From Straminergon stramineum (Eukaryota; Streptophyta; Bryopsida; Hypnales; Calliergonaceae), in the NCBI GenBank assembly GCA_963920665.1, contig OY987272.1, positions 315,001-379,000 of the forward strand: 64,000 nucleotides of DNA, read 5' to 3'. This document shows, in pieces, positions 34,421 through 45,944 of this stretch (position 1 is its first letter; every line of letters starts with the position of its first letter). Under the pieces are notes generated by a model that was not told the origin of the DNA, did no database searches, and was given only the letters and a program-made list of their open reading frames with translations. Made by a program: the position numbers and the translations under genes.

Positions 34421-34996
34421 CTCTATATATACATGAAGTGGTAGGAGGTAGAACAACCTATGTGGGATATGTCATTTAGAAGTTGCAAGAGCTCAACCAC
34501 TCATAGTTAAGATTAAAATAGCAATTGTGTTAAAACTAGAATTTCAAACCTCATTTGGGCACAGTAGAATAATTTTTCAAAACAAACTTTGAACTAAAAA
34601 AAGTTGGGAAATCGATTCAAGTTTCATGTCCAAAAATTCATTTGATATTTTAATACTTCAATCAAAAGTTATGGACAAATTTTAGAGAGGCGGTGGAAGG
34701 GAATTTTTTTTGACCTTTTCAAACATCCTCTCTAAAATTTGTTTATAACTTTTGATTGAAGTATTAAAATATCAAATGAATTTTTGGACATGAAACTTGA
34801 ATCGATTTCCCAACTTTTTTTAGTTCAAAGTTTGTTTTGAAAAATTATTTTACTATGCCTAAATGAGGTTTGAAATTCTAGTTTCTATACAATTCATATT
34901 TCAAACTTAACTATAAGTAGTTCAGCTCTTGCAATTTCTAAATGACATATCCCACATGGATTTTTCTACCTCCTACCACCCCATATATATACAGAG
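34421..34996. mobile_element. Foldback element P, copy 3: 270-bp inverted arms
   Basis: The left arm 34421-34690 and right arm 34727-34996 are reverse complements around a 36-bp spacer. The inner 150 bp of the arms is almost identical (about two differences). The outer 120 bp is clearly more diverged. The outer ends are 'ctctatatatacatgaagtg' and its partner. A read-through transcript would form a roughly 270-bp duplex. No protein, and no clear flanking duplication. Two older relatives lie at 2415-2770 and 14276-14577. Confidence 0.85.
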
Positions 34997-34999
34997 AAC

Positions 35000-35492
35000 T
35001 TTACCTCTACACACAACTCAAGCTAAGATATCTATGGATTTTTGGCAAATCATCTATCTTAACAATTACTAGTGAATCTATATGTCATCCATGAATAGTT
35101 GTTGCCTTTAAAATAGGGAGAAGAAAAGCAAACATCAAATACAAATGTAATAACAACTTGACAAAAGATTGACAAGTTCTCACAAATTGACAAGATGAGG
35201 TAGCAATAATATGGCTATTGTCATTTGCACAAAGTTCTAAATTTGGATGGATTTCACATTATTCAAAATTACATGTTTGGAGTAACCTCTTCTAACTTCT
35301 TCTGTGTCGAAAGGATTGAACAAGAAATTTGGAGACAGTATTTGAAATAGAAGTTGCAATTTAATAATTTTCTTAATTCTATTAATACCTTTTGATCATT
35401 TTTGAACAATTAGTAATCATGGAGTGAGTTTGAATTTGAGGCATACGACTAAAATAACAAAGCTTATAAATTCCCCCCCAACTAATGGAGCA
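35000..35492. other. AT-rich intergenic DNA, nothing recognised
   Basis: No features beyond chance frames. Confidence 0.4.
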
Positions 35493-35670
35493 TCCATACC
35501 TTAAGTTAGGTTGTTTGTTTGTTACATTGAGATCTCTTGGACTGAGCGTCCTCCTGTCAAGTTCTTGGTATTGTTGGAAAGCCCTTGGCAAGGAGGGGTG
35601 CACGGGCTTTGTTTCACAATGTGTAGACTTATAATGTGAAAGTTATGGAATTCCAAAGTTTTTATGAATA
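35493..35670 (+). repeat. Dispersed repeat R, copy 2
   Basis: Shares 'ccataccttaagttaggttg', 'ttacattgagatctcttgga' and 'ttggaaagcccttg' with 2057-2260, and (reversed) with 41280-41494. Class unknown; non-coding. Confidence 0.6.
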
Positions 35671-36754
35671 AAAAAATTAGAAAAATATTTTTACTTTGAT
35701 TTTGACTGTGGCAATAGAACAGGGTAGACTAGTTTAGATGAATAGATGGTGTTTTGTCCATAATCTACATATTTGGGGATGTAAGCGGCTTCATCTATTC
35801 AATTAAGAAATAACGAGGTGTACAATGACCTTAAAAAATTGAAAACATAATCATTGTGGTTTAGAGACTCCATGAGTGAGACATCAAAGAGGATCCTTGA
35901 AGAATGTAAAATCATTTTTAATTTTTTTTAAGTCCATTTCTAGATTATGTGTTGTGGCACAATCATTGTATATGTTTTGATGTTTGTAAAAAATAGTTAG
36001 GTGTATCACAACCTTGAAAAATTGAAAACAAAATCTTTATGGAGCTAAGATAGCTGATCTATTCTTGATTACCCCCTCCTCCCATTTTGGTAGTATAGAC
36101 TGTTATGTTTTTTTTATCACATGTGGTTTAGATGATAGCTTGCTCAAAGTAGAACCAATATGAGAAGCAAAAATGGCTCTCGGGGGTGGGTGGGTTAGTG
36201 AGCACTTGGAGTTGCAACATACTTGCAAACAAATGATAGGGTATCTTAAAAAAATCGGGGCTAATAATTATAATTGGGTTTAGAGTAATATAGGGTATCA
36301 AAAATGACATTGAACGTCTTTAAAGTATTATAGGGTATAGAATAATAGATCCCATTAGAAAATTACATAATGATAGCATGTAAAAGAAATAAAAAAAGAA
36401 TTCATACCCCCTATAAAATAGTGGATGTTCGCACCTATATCCTTATTTTTTTAACACATTGCTCCCCCCATCAAGAAATGTCTAGGAGGTATACATTAAA
36501 AACATAGAATGATCACAACTTGTACATTGGAAGCTACAATCATCACTTACATCAATTTTTTAACCAATTTATAGTTGAAAATAGGATTACCTATATAACA
36601 AGAATAGGTTGAATGGAATCTTTTCAAAAAAATTCATGGCATTTTTGTTTTTGAGGAAAAAAATGTAAAAATTATGAAGTCTTTAAATTTATCTTTTTAT
36701 ATAGGAAATTTTTTTCCCCCTCACCATACCCATACTGAAGATATGTTCAATTGC
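35671..36754. other. AT-rich intergenic DNA, nothing recognised
   Basis: A phrase like 'accttRaaaaattgaaaac' occurs twice (about 35828 and 36010), suggesting a weak direct duplication of roughly 180 bp. No gene. Confidence 0.35.
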
Positions 36755-36758
36755 TTAA

Positions 36759-37315
36759 CCCCTAAATGTCTAGAATCATCTCCAAAATTGATGATTTGAG
36801 AAAAATCATTGTGAAGTTCAATTTGGAAGCATATTTTGGAATTGATATACAAATAAAAGTTTTAGATTTTGAGTTTTAGATTCCATTTGTATGGTTAGAT
36901 TTACTAGTGCTATAAGCAATCTTTATTTACAAATTTTGAAAGAGAAATTTCAAAATTCGATTACAAGCAAAATATTATCATTTTTAAAGTAAAATTTCTG
37001 GAATGGATTTGAAATGAGGTTCTCTTTGCATGGTGATTTTCTGAAATTTTTGTGTTTTGAAGATCTATGACCTCATTTTGGCAAATCTAGTTTTGAGCTA
37101 AAGTCAATGCAATTTGACCACTTGACATCCTTGCACATTTGTAATTTAAAAAATAAATAAACTCTAATAACATTGAATCAAACCCTTAAAGAGGATAACA
37201 ACTTGATAAAGGATTTCTATAAATTAGAATAACTTTTATACAAGCAGTCAAGAGGAAGAAACTATAGTTCCAATCTGTTCATTGTCCACAAAATGGACGT
37301 TGAAGCGCTTAGGGG
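36759..37315 (+). mobile_element. TTAA-flanked element, group C copy 1 (557 bp)
   Basis: TTAA (36755-36758), CCCCTAAATGTCTAG at the left, GCGCTTAGGGG at the right, and TTAA (37316-37319). Both flanks are intact. The body is the reverse complement of 50787-51355 over its whole length; for example 'tatgacctcattttggcaaa' here pairs with 'tttgccaaaatgaggtcata' there. The right TTAA is shared with the next element, so the two are back to back. Non-coding. Confidence 0.85.
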
Positions 37316-37319
37316 TTAA

Positions 37320-37538
37320 TTATTAAATGACGTTGAGGATGTTTTCTGTCTGATGGATGATAAAGAATTTTCCTACATAGGACAAAAGTGCAATTGTTCA
37401 TCTTTGGAATTTTGTTCAAAAGGGAGAGATCTTGTGTAGTAGTTTGACCTCCAATGAGTTTTTTTCTTTAAAGTAGATGATGTCGCACAGTTCCAAAAAG
37501 GGATGATTTCCACGGTCACCAATCCATCCTTTTAAGGG
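37320..37538 (+). mobile_element. TTAA-flanked short element, group D copy 2 (0.22 kb)
   Basis: Lies between TTAA at 37316-37319 and TTAA at 37539-37542. The left terminus is changed to TTATTAAATG; the right terminus CTTTTAAGGG is clear. The interior matches 7102-7323 and 59125-59351 throughout ('gatttccacggtcacca' is identical to copy 1). It sits at the upstream edge of the RAB5 island, 750 bp from the start codon. Confidence 0.75.
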
Positions 37539-37544
37539 TTAAGC

Positions 37545-38288
37545 AGTTGGAAATGGGTTGGCTACCTTAGGGACTCCATGAGCAAGAGACAACGAAGAGG
37601 GCCCTCGGTTCGTGTGACTTGTTCACACGTCAGTTCAGTTGTCCGCCGGGACCTTCCTTTCGTTCGTCGACGGTCGGTCGGTCTTGGGCCGAAGCTTCGT
37701 CGAGGGGTCGCTCTTTCTGGTTTTCCTGCGGGTGCCCGCCCGTGTCGTGCACGGGTTGGGCTCTTGGGCGCCTTCGGCTGCCTTCTCCCGGCCCGGCCCG
37801 ACCCTTCCCCTCCCGTCCCTTGCCCTCTCGCTCGTCACCATCACCGTGTCCTTGTCCTTGTCATCCGCGTCGTTGCGTTGTTGCCTCTCTTGCTCCTCAG
37901 CCTTCTCGCATCCCCTAACCATCATCAATCCTTCAAGCTTCGCCTTCAGTTTCGGCGTGCTTCGCTTTGCTTTCCCTCTCCCCTCTCGCACTCTCTTGCT
38001 CGGCCTCCACTCCTTGCCCCTCACTGCTTTTCTTCTTCATACTCATCTTCTCGTTCGTATCTCGCCTTCCATCTCTCTCCCGCCACTTTGATTGCTTTTC
38101 GCTCGTTCTTCTCTCCGCGGCTTCTCTTTCTTTCGTCCGCGTTCCCGTGTCCCTGCTGTCCCGGGGACTCCCGAGAGGTGCTGCTACCTGCGGTTTCCTT
38201 GGGGTTCGGTTTCGGTAGGGGCTGTATTCCCCGCGTGAGGCGGGATTGTCCGGACGAGATTGTCTGCGGGGAATTGGACTAGAGGACG
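37545..38288 (+). promoter_or_regulatory. RAB5 promoter and 5' UTR (GC-rich island)
   Basis: Composition switches abruptly from AT-rich to GC-rich and CpG-rich at about 37590. It stays so through the start codon, with long CT-rich runs (37800-38160) typical of plant promoters and leaders. A 234-codon open frame (37578-38282) crosses the region, but its product is only Arg/Ser/Pro/Leu-rich translation of CT repeats, so I treat it as non-coding. No TATA box is evident. Confidence 0.5.
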
Positions 38289-40239
38289 ATGGCCACGACT
38301 GGCGCCAACCATATGCAGGCCAAGCTGGTGAGTCGTCGATTTTCTCTCGCCTGCTTGGCTTCGGTTCTTTTCCCTGGGGTTGGCCTGGGTGGGGTTGTCA
38401 CTGTTCACATCGCCTGCAGTGGGGGATGTGGATGGGAGGTTTGGGCGGTATCTCTTGGGGGCTTAGGACCTAAACGGTGCTTTAATCATTTGCGTTGCAG
38501 GTTTTGCTCGGCGACATGGGAGCTGGGAAGTCCAGTCTTGCTCTCCGTTTTGTCAAGGGGCAGTTCTTCGATTACCAGGTACGGGCGGGCTGGGTGCTAA
38601 TTCCGGTCCATCTTTTTGGTCTCCGGTTCCTGATTATGTGGCGGTGTGGTAGAGAGGGGTGACGAAGATGCTTGGTTGATTTGCATGCTGTAGGAAACCT
38701 ACCCTGCTTCATGTCGATTCTGCCCCCTACTTAAGTTTCCTGATCTTGAATTGCCCACTTGCGTTCTGGAAAGTTGCGACAGGACCGGGTGCTTTATGTT
38801 AATTGCGATTCGGTGGTGGTAGCTACAAAAATCCTGTCATCGTGTTGTTTGCATTGCTTAAATCTTGAGGTGCCCGTGCAGGAGTCGACAATTGGTGCAG
38901 CTTTCCTTACACAGACATTAGCAGTCAATGAGACCACCGTGAAATTTGAGATATGGGATACAGCTGGGCAAGAAAGATACCACAGTCTTGCACCTATGTA
39001 TTACAGGGGTGCTGCCGCGGCTATTATTGTTTACGACATTACAAACGCTGTATGCATTTTACCCTCGTGATTTATCGCGCTTTAATTGCCATTGGTTCTC
39101 CTGTTCCTCCAAGTGAATGGATCAAGATATGTGGTTTGGTTTGGAGAGAGATTTGGGGCCAGCTAGAGCTGCGAGAGTAAGTCAAATAGTAGTTCTGTTG
39201 TTTTGTGAATCGTTCTCATTGCCGTCCTGAGAGCGTTGCAGTAATTCATGTTAAATTCTTTTTTTAGGATTCTTTCGGAAGAGCAAAGAAATGGGTTCAA
39301 GAGCTCCAAAGACAAGGTATTTGCCTTAATTTTCTGCTATGATATTTTTGCTTGTTAGATTTTCAAACTGAGTGACATGATTCTATACCATTAGCAAGAC
39401 AAGTCATTCATTATTATCAAGCAAGAAAGGAGTGTTTTCCGTTATTTCTTCATTCATGTTATAGGAAGTATTCACTGAGTTTGGATTTTGGGTAGTTGTG
39501 CTATCAATGCGTTATAGGTGCTCAAAATTTCTATTTGTTAATTGTGCAGGGAATCCCAACTTGGTAATGGCCTTGGCTGGAAATAAGGCAGATCTTGCTT
39601 CGAAGAAGAAAATTGAAGCAGAGGTTGGATACTCTCCTTCCTCTTTTGCATATGCGTAGGAGCTGTTTGTTCATGAAACCTGCGGGTAGGTCTTGAATGG
39701 AAGTTACCGAGTCTATAACAGTGCCTTTTTGTCCACAGGAGGGTCAAGCTTATGCTGAGGAGAATGGTTTGTTCTTCATGGAGACTTCTGCCAAGACGGC
39801 TCAAAATGTGAACGAGTTGTTTTATGAAATCGGTACACTCTTCTGTTGGACTTTTAGTTCAGGCCAATGCTATTTTTTGGAGGATACATATTCTTATGTG
39901 TTCATTTTTAAATTGAATTGACAGTTGGGGTTGATAGCATCCTTGGTACTTTAAAATGTCTAGTCATAGTCTTCATAATCTAATTGGGAATGTGGTAGAG
40001 AATTTTGAAAGGTTCTACTTCTGTTGTCCAACGATATTCTTTCATGTTTTCTTATAGCCCCTCCTGAGAATATCTTTAATTTCACGTCAGTATCTTTAAT
40101 CTCACCTTACAGCTGACTTGATATGGTGCGTGCAGCGAGGAAGCTTCCAAAAGCGCAACCTGCACAAGCAGCTGGAATGACGCTTACTGATAGACAATCG
40201 AGCCGCCTCAATCCTGCCAAAACAACATGTTGCACCTGA
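38289..40239 (+). CDS. RABF2: RAB5-type small GTPase (RABF2/Rab5 class)
   Basis: Membrane-anchored switch that defines early and multivesicular endosomes and drives vacuolar traffic. There are seven coding exons: 38289-38327, 38501-38578, 38882-39049, 39268-39316, 39550-39623, 39739-39832 and 40136-40239. All introns are GT-AG. The product is 201 residues, the normal size for the class. Motifs: P-loop GDMGAGKS (17-24); switch I ESTIGAAF (40-47) with Thr42; WDTAGQE (64-70) with catalytic Gln69; the Rab5-typical [13 protein letters not shown] (123-126); ETSAK (151-155). The C-terminal CCT (199-201) supplies two cysteines for geranylgeranylation, marking the conventional class rather than the N-myristoylated plant ARA6 class. 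The N terminus [13 protein letters not shown] also fits. No defect is seen; likely functional. Confidence 0.97.
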
Positions 40240-40640
40240 AGCAATCTTAGTAAGGGAGCCTTAACTGCAGAGTTTGTCTGTACTGCTAGAGGTCGGGTTT
40301 GAGAATAAGGACAGCAGTGTATGCAGGCCCCACGGTGCTCACGTTCAGTCTATGGGCTGTGGCATTGTGGCCAATTTAAGACATTAGGGTACCGAAGTGC
40401 AGCTTCCTGGTTGTAGGTGCTCGAGTCAATACCCATTGTGTAAGCGCTCTTGCAGTGTTTATGGGGTGTTTTGCACTCTTTGCCATGCTTGTGTACAAAG
40501 TTTGTCCAAAAGGTAGGCAGAGAAGGATTTGTGAGTGTCTTTTTGTATATTTCAGTTTCGGAAACGCCATTCATGAGGTAGCACTGATGCAGATGTGCCT
40601 GTTTACACTTTGAAAATACGTATATTCTGAATTCATATTT
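40240..40640 (+). other. RAB5 3' UTR region
   Basis: GC remains near genic level for about 400 bp after the stop. It then drops near 'tgaaaatacgtatattctga' (about 40609-40628), an AT-rich patch that would suit a plant near-upstream polyadenylation element. No canonical AATAAA is seen. The extent is inferred from composition only. Confidence 0.35.
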
Positions 40641-41279
40641 ATGTCATTACGTGTGCCCTAATTTGTCCGATTCCACTGCTCTTCATTGTATCTGCTTGGT
40701 TGCACGCGAACCATTTCTGTCTCTTGCCCGGCTTGTAGTTATTGGTGGTTAATTAGATATGCTTGAAGTTGACTGTGACACCACAACCCGAACTGGGTTG
40801 CTCACTTATAGATTCTTCGTATGGGCACAAATGCTTGCATTATTTTTCATCCAGCTTTTCTCTGTACTGGGCATTATATCTTTCCTGATGTGATGTGAGA
40901 CATGAATTCTTAACCCCAAAGTGCCGGAACAGACTTTTATGAAATCATAATAAATATGTATATCATTGAGTCATGAAAACTAATTGTACCTAATTGTGAC
41001 TTGTTTGCAGAACTATATCATAAATTCTTGTAAGCTGTGTATGCATAAGAGCTTAGGATTGATATTGAGTATACCTATTCTCTGACACTGAAAATTTATT
41101 GTTCGTTTAGAAGGTGTCTGAGAAATCTTGATTCCCCTTTGATTCCTAGCATGACCCAATACAACTTTAGACAATTCGAAAATATCGCCAAGTTTACCTC
41201 AGAGCATTCTTTCTTCTTTCCATTGACACTAGTATGCCCTGTGCTGATCCACAGTCAAAATCAAAGTAAAAGTATTTTT
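40641..41279. other. Intergenic DNA with an orphan TTAA-type terminus
   Basis: TTAA at 40910-40913 followed by CCCCAAAGTGCCGG resembles the left end of the group C/E elements. No matching right end is found before the next complete element. It is possibly a solo or truncated element. No gene. Confidence 0.35.
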
Positions 41280-41494
41280 TTAATTTTTTAATTAAAAAAT
41301 AACTTCAAAATAACTTCAAAATTCAATAACTTTCCCACCATAGTTCGAAACTTCATGAAACAAAGCCCGTGCACCCCTCCTCGTTGAGGGCTTTCCGACG
41401 GTTCCAAGCACATGATTGGGGGATGCATGGTCCACGAGATCTCAACATAACAAACAAAACAAAACAAATAAACAACCTGACTTAATGTATGGAT
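41280..41494 (-). repeat. Dispersed repeat R, copy 3 (reverse orientation)
   Basis: The reverse complement contains 'acattaagtcaggttg', 'gttatgttgagatctcgtgg' and a block around 'gaaagccctcaac', matching 2057-2260 and 35493-35670. Non-coding. Confidence 0.55.
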
Positions 41495-43541
41495 ATCCAT
41501 TGACATATTACATGAATTTTTTGAAACTTTCTTGTCAAGTATTAATCGGATGATGTGCACTTTTCCAAGCATTCATCATGGCCCTAGTAGATGGTAAAAT
41601 ATTTTGGGATTAAATTTGATTCATGGATTTATAAAAAATGTAGTTGTCTTTTTCCATTTTGTAAGAAGTAACTACCAATACTGTACATCATATTTGCAAT
41701 ATAAAGTAAGAACATTCAAATTGGACATCTTTTGTTCTCCAACACCTAAAAATTGTAATTGAATGAACACTACTATAGTTTAAAATGCAACAAACTTTTA
41801 AGACCAATCAAGGAGAATTGAGACATTTTGCGCTTTCATTCTTTAAGAAAGTATTAATGATAATTAGACACAAGATAGAAGGAAAAATTAAATCATTAAT
41901 GGTTTTAAAATGTAATTGAACCATATCAATTCTAATGATGATATTGTTGCAAGAAAGAATTTTCATTCCATGGAACTTTTTATTTTTCTAAAATCATAAT
42001 AATTTCAAGCATTAATTTTTTAATTGAAATTTGTAAATGTTGATGAATTTTTTTTCATTAATTACATTAAGGTAGGAGGCTCTCAAACTAAGTGGGCATT
42101 TAGAACCACCCATGTAGACTTGCCTGAAATGGATGTAAGATGGTCTTTAAATGGACCTTATGTAGTCATTGAATGGATTGATAAAAAAAATTTATTGCAA
42201 GAGGCAATCATTCTCTTTGCTTTCCACATTTCTCTCTAAACTTGCAAGTGAATAGTTTAGGGAAGACCTAGGGTCATAAATAGGGACCTATGACACATTT
42301 TTGTTTGAAAATTCATAAGTAATTCAAAAATACTTCGAAAAAAGAAGAAATGACTTGTATTACTATTAGAATCTATTTCTCTTTGTCTGAAAAATAATCT
42401 GAAAATATTCCCATAAAAGGAAATACATGAAAAAGGCAGACTAGCCTTTAGATGAGCAGTTTATGAGCCTCCTAACTTACATTCACAATTTTCATGACTA
42501 GATCAGAAAATAATGACAACAAATTTTTAGAATATTGGTTGTTAATATGTATAGAACCTTTTAAAAAAACAAAAAATTATAAAGAAAACTATAATATTTA
42601 ATTCAAGAACGTTCCACATGAATGATTGGCATAGAATTAGTGAATTGCTTGTTATAAATTGATTTATGTGTTATATATTCAATGATTTACTTGACATGTT
42701 TAATTCTTACGAATTCTTGAAACTTTAATATATAGTAATTTTATTGGGTTGTTCATACATGCTATTTGCAATGAAAGTGTGTTTAAACATAAACTTGTCA
42801 AAGATTCTTAGGATCAACATATTCTTAAATAATGGTAAGTTTTGGTGGGATGTTAAATTTGGTATGAAGTTTTGGTTTCGGTGTTTATGGAATTTTTTTG
42901 GTGATGGTCCAAAGTTTATGATTGTATAATAATTTTTTTTGAAATTCAATCCAACCACCTCTTTTTACAAGCTCAAGAAATATAGAGAAGTGAGACATTG
43001 AATTGGTTAATTGGTTTGAACTCTCACTTACATTTTGAGACCTTAAACTCACTTCCTAGCTTTCTTAGCACAAAATGTGAACGAGCCCATTAGACAATAG
43101 TGAAGCATAACATTTATGTAGGGTCAATTATATGATACATTGAATGGAAAGTAAAGAATGCAATTGAAGATTTCTATATCTTTACTTTTTATAAACTTTT
43201 GGACTTATGAATCTATTGTGATTTATTGTTTGTTGATATTGTTACAAAGATTGAAAATAATCAAGAATTTGATTATTTAGTTTGTTGAAATTGACTATTT
43301 GAAGACCAATAAAGTTGTGTCATTGGAATAGTAGTTGTACTTCAATATTACAATATTTTGCTCTCATATTTTCAACCCCCATTCACTTGTAGCTTGTCAT
43401 ATACATTTTATATGGAGCTTTATAGTATTGATTTTTTGGGGTAAAAATTTAGTTTTTAAGAAGACAACCACTTTACTACTTGATTTGAAAAAGCTAGTGC
43501 CAAACATTTATTTAGATAAAACTTAGAAGAATTAGGTTTAA
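41495..43541. other. AT-rich intergenic DNA with a reversed fragment of group A
   Basis: About 41820-41990 is, on the minus strand, similar to the interior of the group A elements ('tttttccttctatctt' preceded by an 'aacaatMtcatYattRgRatt'-like block). It has no ends. The rest holds only chance frames. One of 71 codons (42024-42239) has Trp-containing stretches but no known motif. Confidence 0.4.
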
Positions 43542-44365
43542 GTCCTAAAAGGACCGAGGTACATTTTGGGCAGAAATTGTCAAAAATTGCCTCTTTTGGG
43601 GCAGCAAGAAAAAAATGGTTTTTTATTTCCAAATTCAACTGTAAAAAATTTTACTAGACTTCTTTGGGAACATGTAGAAAATAATTGAGAAACTTTGACC
43701 ACACGGATTGAAAGATTATAACGTTCGAAGTTAGGTGAAAAAGTTTTTTTCCAACCTTGCCCGACATGGCCTACAAACTTTAATTCCTTCTACAATGAGA
43801 TTCTTACACTAAACATTGTTAAAGGCCATATTCGTTATGTTGAGACCTTTTGTGGTCTCAATTTTATTCTTGACTTGAGGATAAACCATTTTATCTCTTT
43901 ACTGGTATCTTTTTATAAATAGGTAACAACACCAACTTTTAGAATTTCATTATAGGATCACTATTTGAGCATTATTTATTTTTGGTTTCAATTCCTAATT
44001 TTTTAAATGAATTTTCCAATAACTAACATTCTATCTCAAAATCTACGAAAAGTCTCAATATAACAAATATGGCCTTGTTATTTTTTTTGAGATTTGCATC
44101 TTGAATCATGTAAGCTACACATACACACCAAAATTCAAAATCATAGGAAGAGTTTTGCACATGTTGCCCAAAGTTGCCTGCATAGTTCAGGGCAACATAA
44201 CTTTTGATCTAGGCACCCAATTGGAAAAATAATTAGAATTTCAGAAAGGGTATACAAAGTTATACATTATGTCCAAATTTCATGAATATCTAACCAAAAA
44301 TGATTTCGTAAGAGCCTACTCGAGATTTCTTGCGTATGATGAACAAACACTTGGTCCTTTAGATG
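43542..44365 (+). mobile_element. TTAA-flanked element, group G copy 1 (824 bp)
   Basis: TTAA (43538-43541), GTCCTAAAAGGACCGAGG at the left, TTGGTCCTTTAGATG at the right, and TTAA (44366-44369). The interior matches 52738-53304 collinearly: 'attgtcaaaaattgc' against 'attatgaaaaattgc', 'gattgaaagattata', 'aaccttgcccRa', and the shared 'ttttgcacatgttg' block. Non-coding. Confidence 0.7.
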
Positions 44366-44542
44366 TTAATTAGTGTCAATATTTATTTGGATGAAATGTA
44401 TGTGAAATTGGATGAAGATAGATGAAAGTGAATGAAATGAAAATAAAAATTGGTTGACAATCAAACCACTTGAGATAGAATGAAAATAATGTAAAACATC
44501 CTTATATTGATTTTATTAAAAAGAATGTGAGCTCCCAATTAA

Positions 44543-45357
44543 CCCCTAAATGCCCCAACCTTTTCAAGTGTGTTTTGACTATGAAAATAGAGTTTGGGCT
44601 TATAGTTATCCCCAATGAGGAAAATTGTTTCTTTTTCAAAATCTAACTGTATAGATGTTTAAAGAGCTTGCTTATTAGTATGCGTACCAATTTTTAGTGT
44701 GAAATTGCATAGGATTTGTGAGATCATAACAAGAGAAATGTATATTTTCTATTTTTAGGATGTTGTCCCTCTCCACAATGTTTTAGAAATTTACATATAA
44801 AAGTATTTTTGGGATTAGAGGTGACATGACCAACTAGAAATATTGTTAGCACACTAAAAATGCACATCCCAAAACCTTAAGTTCAAATAAAGAGCTATCA
44901 AACTCATTACACAATTGACCTTGCAATTATTAAAATGCAATTTTTTTGATAAGTAGAAATCACAAATAATTCCAGATCAACACTTGTTTGTTGAAATTTT
45001 TTAATGATGAAAATCATGATAATACTTTACTCTTTCCATTGGGACTATTTTCAAAGCAAATGAATAAGTAGATTTCTTTAGATCTCAAATCAAGTGAAAT
45101 TGGCAAACTTTGCTCAAAGCTGGAAAATGAAGTATGTAAGCAAGCTTTACTCTTCACTTATGATACATATATGCCTTTGAAGGCCTCTCAAAAATGAAAT
45201 ATTTATCTTTTTTAGTGAAAAATAAAAAATTTCAGTAGTTAACCTTCAAAACTACCTAGAATTTTTTTTTTAAATGGTCAAAGGAATTTAACTACCTATA
45301 CAAAAACGATCCTGAAATTTTAGATTGACCACGAATAGTTGGTTGGGCACTTAGGGG
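44543..45357 (+). mobile_element. TTAA-flanked element, group E (815 bp)
   Basis: TTAA (44539-44542), CCCCTAAATGCCCCAACC at the left, TTGGGCACTTAGGGG at the right, and TTAA (45358-45361). Both flanks and both termini are intact; the terminal inverted repeat extends about 16 bp. The interior is not shared with other groups in this window. Non-coding. Confidence 0.8.
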
Positions 45358-45361
45358 TTAA

Positions 45362-45670
45362 GAGAGCCTTGCAAACTTAGATCAATTTTAAGGAAGTATT
45401 ATTATGAAATGATTTGTTTCATATGCATAATTCATGGATCTTTTCAAATCTATTATTTAGTTATAATCTTGTCAGATCCACATGTTTGTTGGTGATCTCC
45501 AACCACTTGGGCTTTGGGAGATTAGAAAGGTGACTAGTATTCCGGGGGGGCAATTTATAGCTCAAAAGCAGAAAAGCTATACGATTTTTTTGAGCTCTAT
45601 AATTTTTACCACTCAAATATGGATGAATTTATACACTTTGGAATAAATACATGTGTTACATTGGGAAAAA
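45362..45670. other. AT-rich DNA upstream of TRAPPC3, with a small hairpin
   Basis: A 13-base arm 'ttatagctcaaaa' (about 45555) pairs with 'ttttttgagctctataa' (about 45587-45603) around a loop of about 18 bases. No gene or full element is identified. Confidence 0.35.
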
Positions 45671-45843
45671 AAACCCAAATGCATCAGTACTATAGTAGTA
45701 CTGTTGCAATGGTTGAACAATCCAATATTGTATTGTTGCAATACTATTGCAATTTCATAGCAATTCTGTTGCAGTATTGTTACAATACAAATTCAATATT
45801 GGACTATTCAACCATTGCAACAGTACTGATGCAATGGGGGTTT
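45671..45843. mobile_element. AT-rich hairpin element upstream of TRAPPC3 (173 bp)
   Basis: The left arm (about 45671-45745) is the reverse complement of the right arm (about 45773-45843). It starts 'aaacccaaatgcatcagtac' and passes through 'gttgcaatggttgaacaatc' and 'caatattg'. An 11-base insertion in the left arm is the main difference. The spacer is about 27 bp. It is non-coding, MITE-like, of unassigned superfamily. It lies about 590 bp upstream of the TRAPPC3 start codon. Confidence 0.65.
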
Positions 45844-45944
45844 AGTTCCTGATGTACAGTACAGTAGTTCCCATCAGTATTTACTACGTTTCATCCATGT
45901 CGATGGATGAAAATAGCTTTACCACTCCGTCTGCTGGAGAGCGA

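Noticed and set aside
37578..38282. 234-codon open frame upstream of RAB5
   Set aside because: Composition is a translation of CT-rich promoter and leader (Arg/Ser/Pro/Leu runs). Two other frames and the reverse strand are equally open there.
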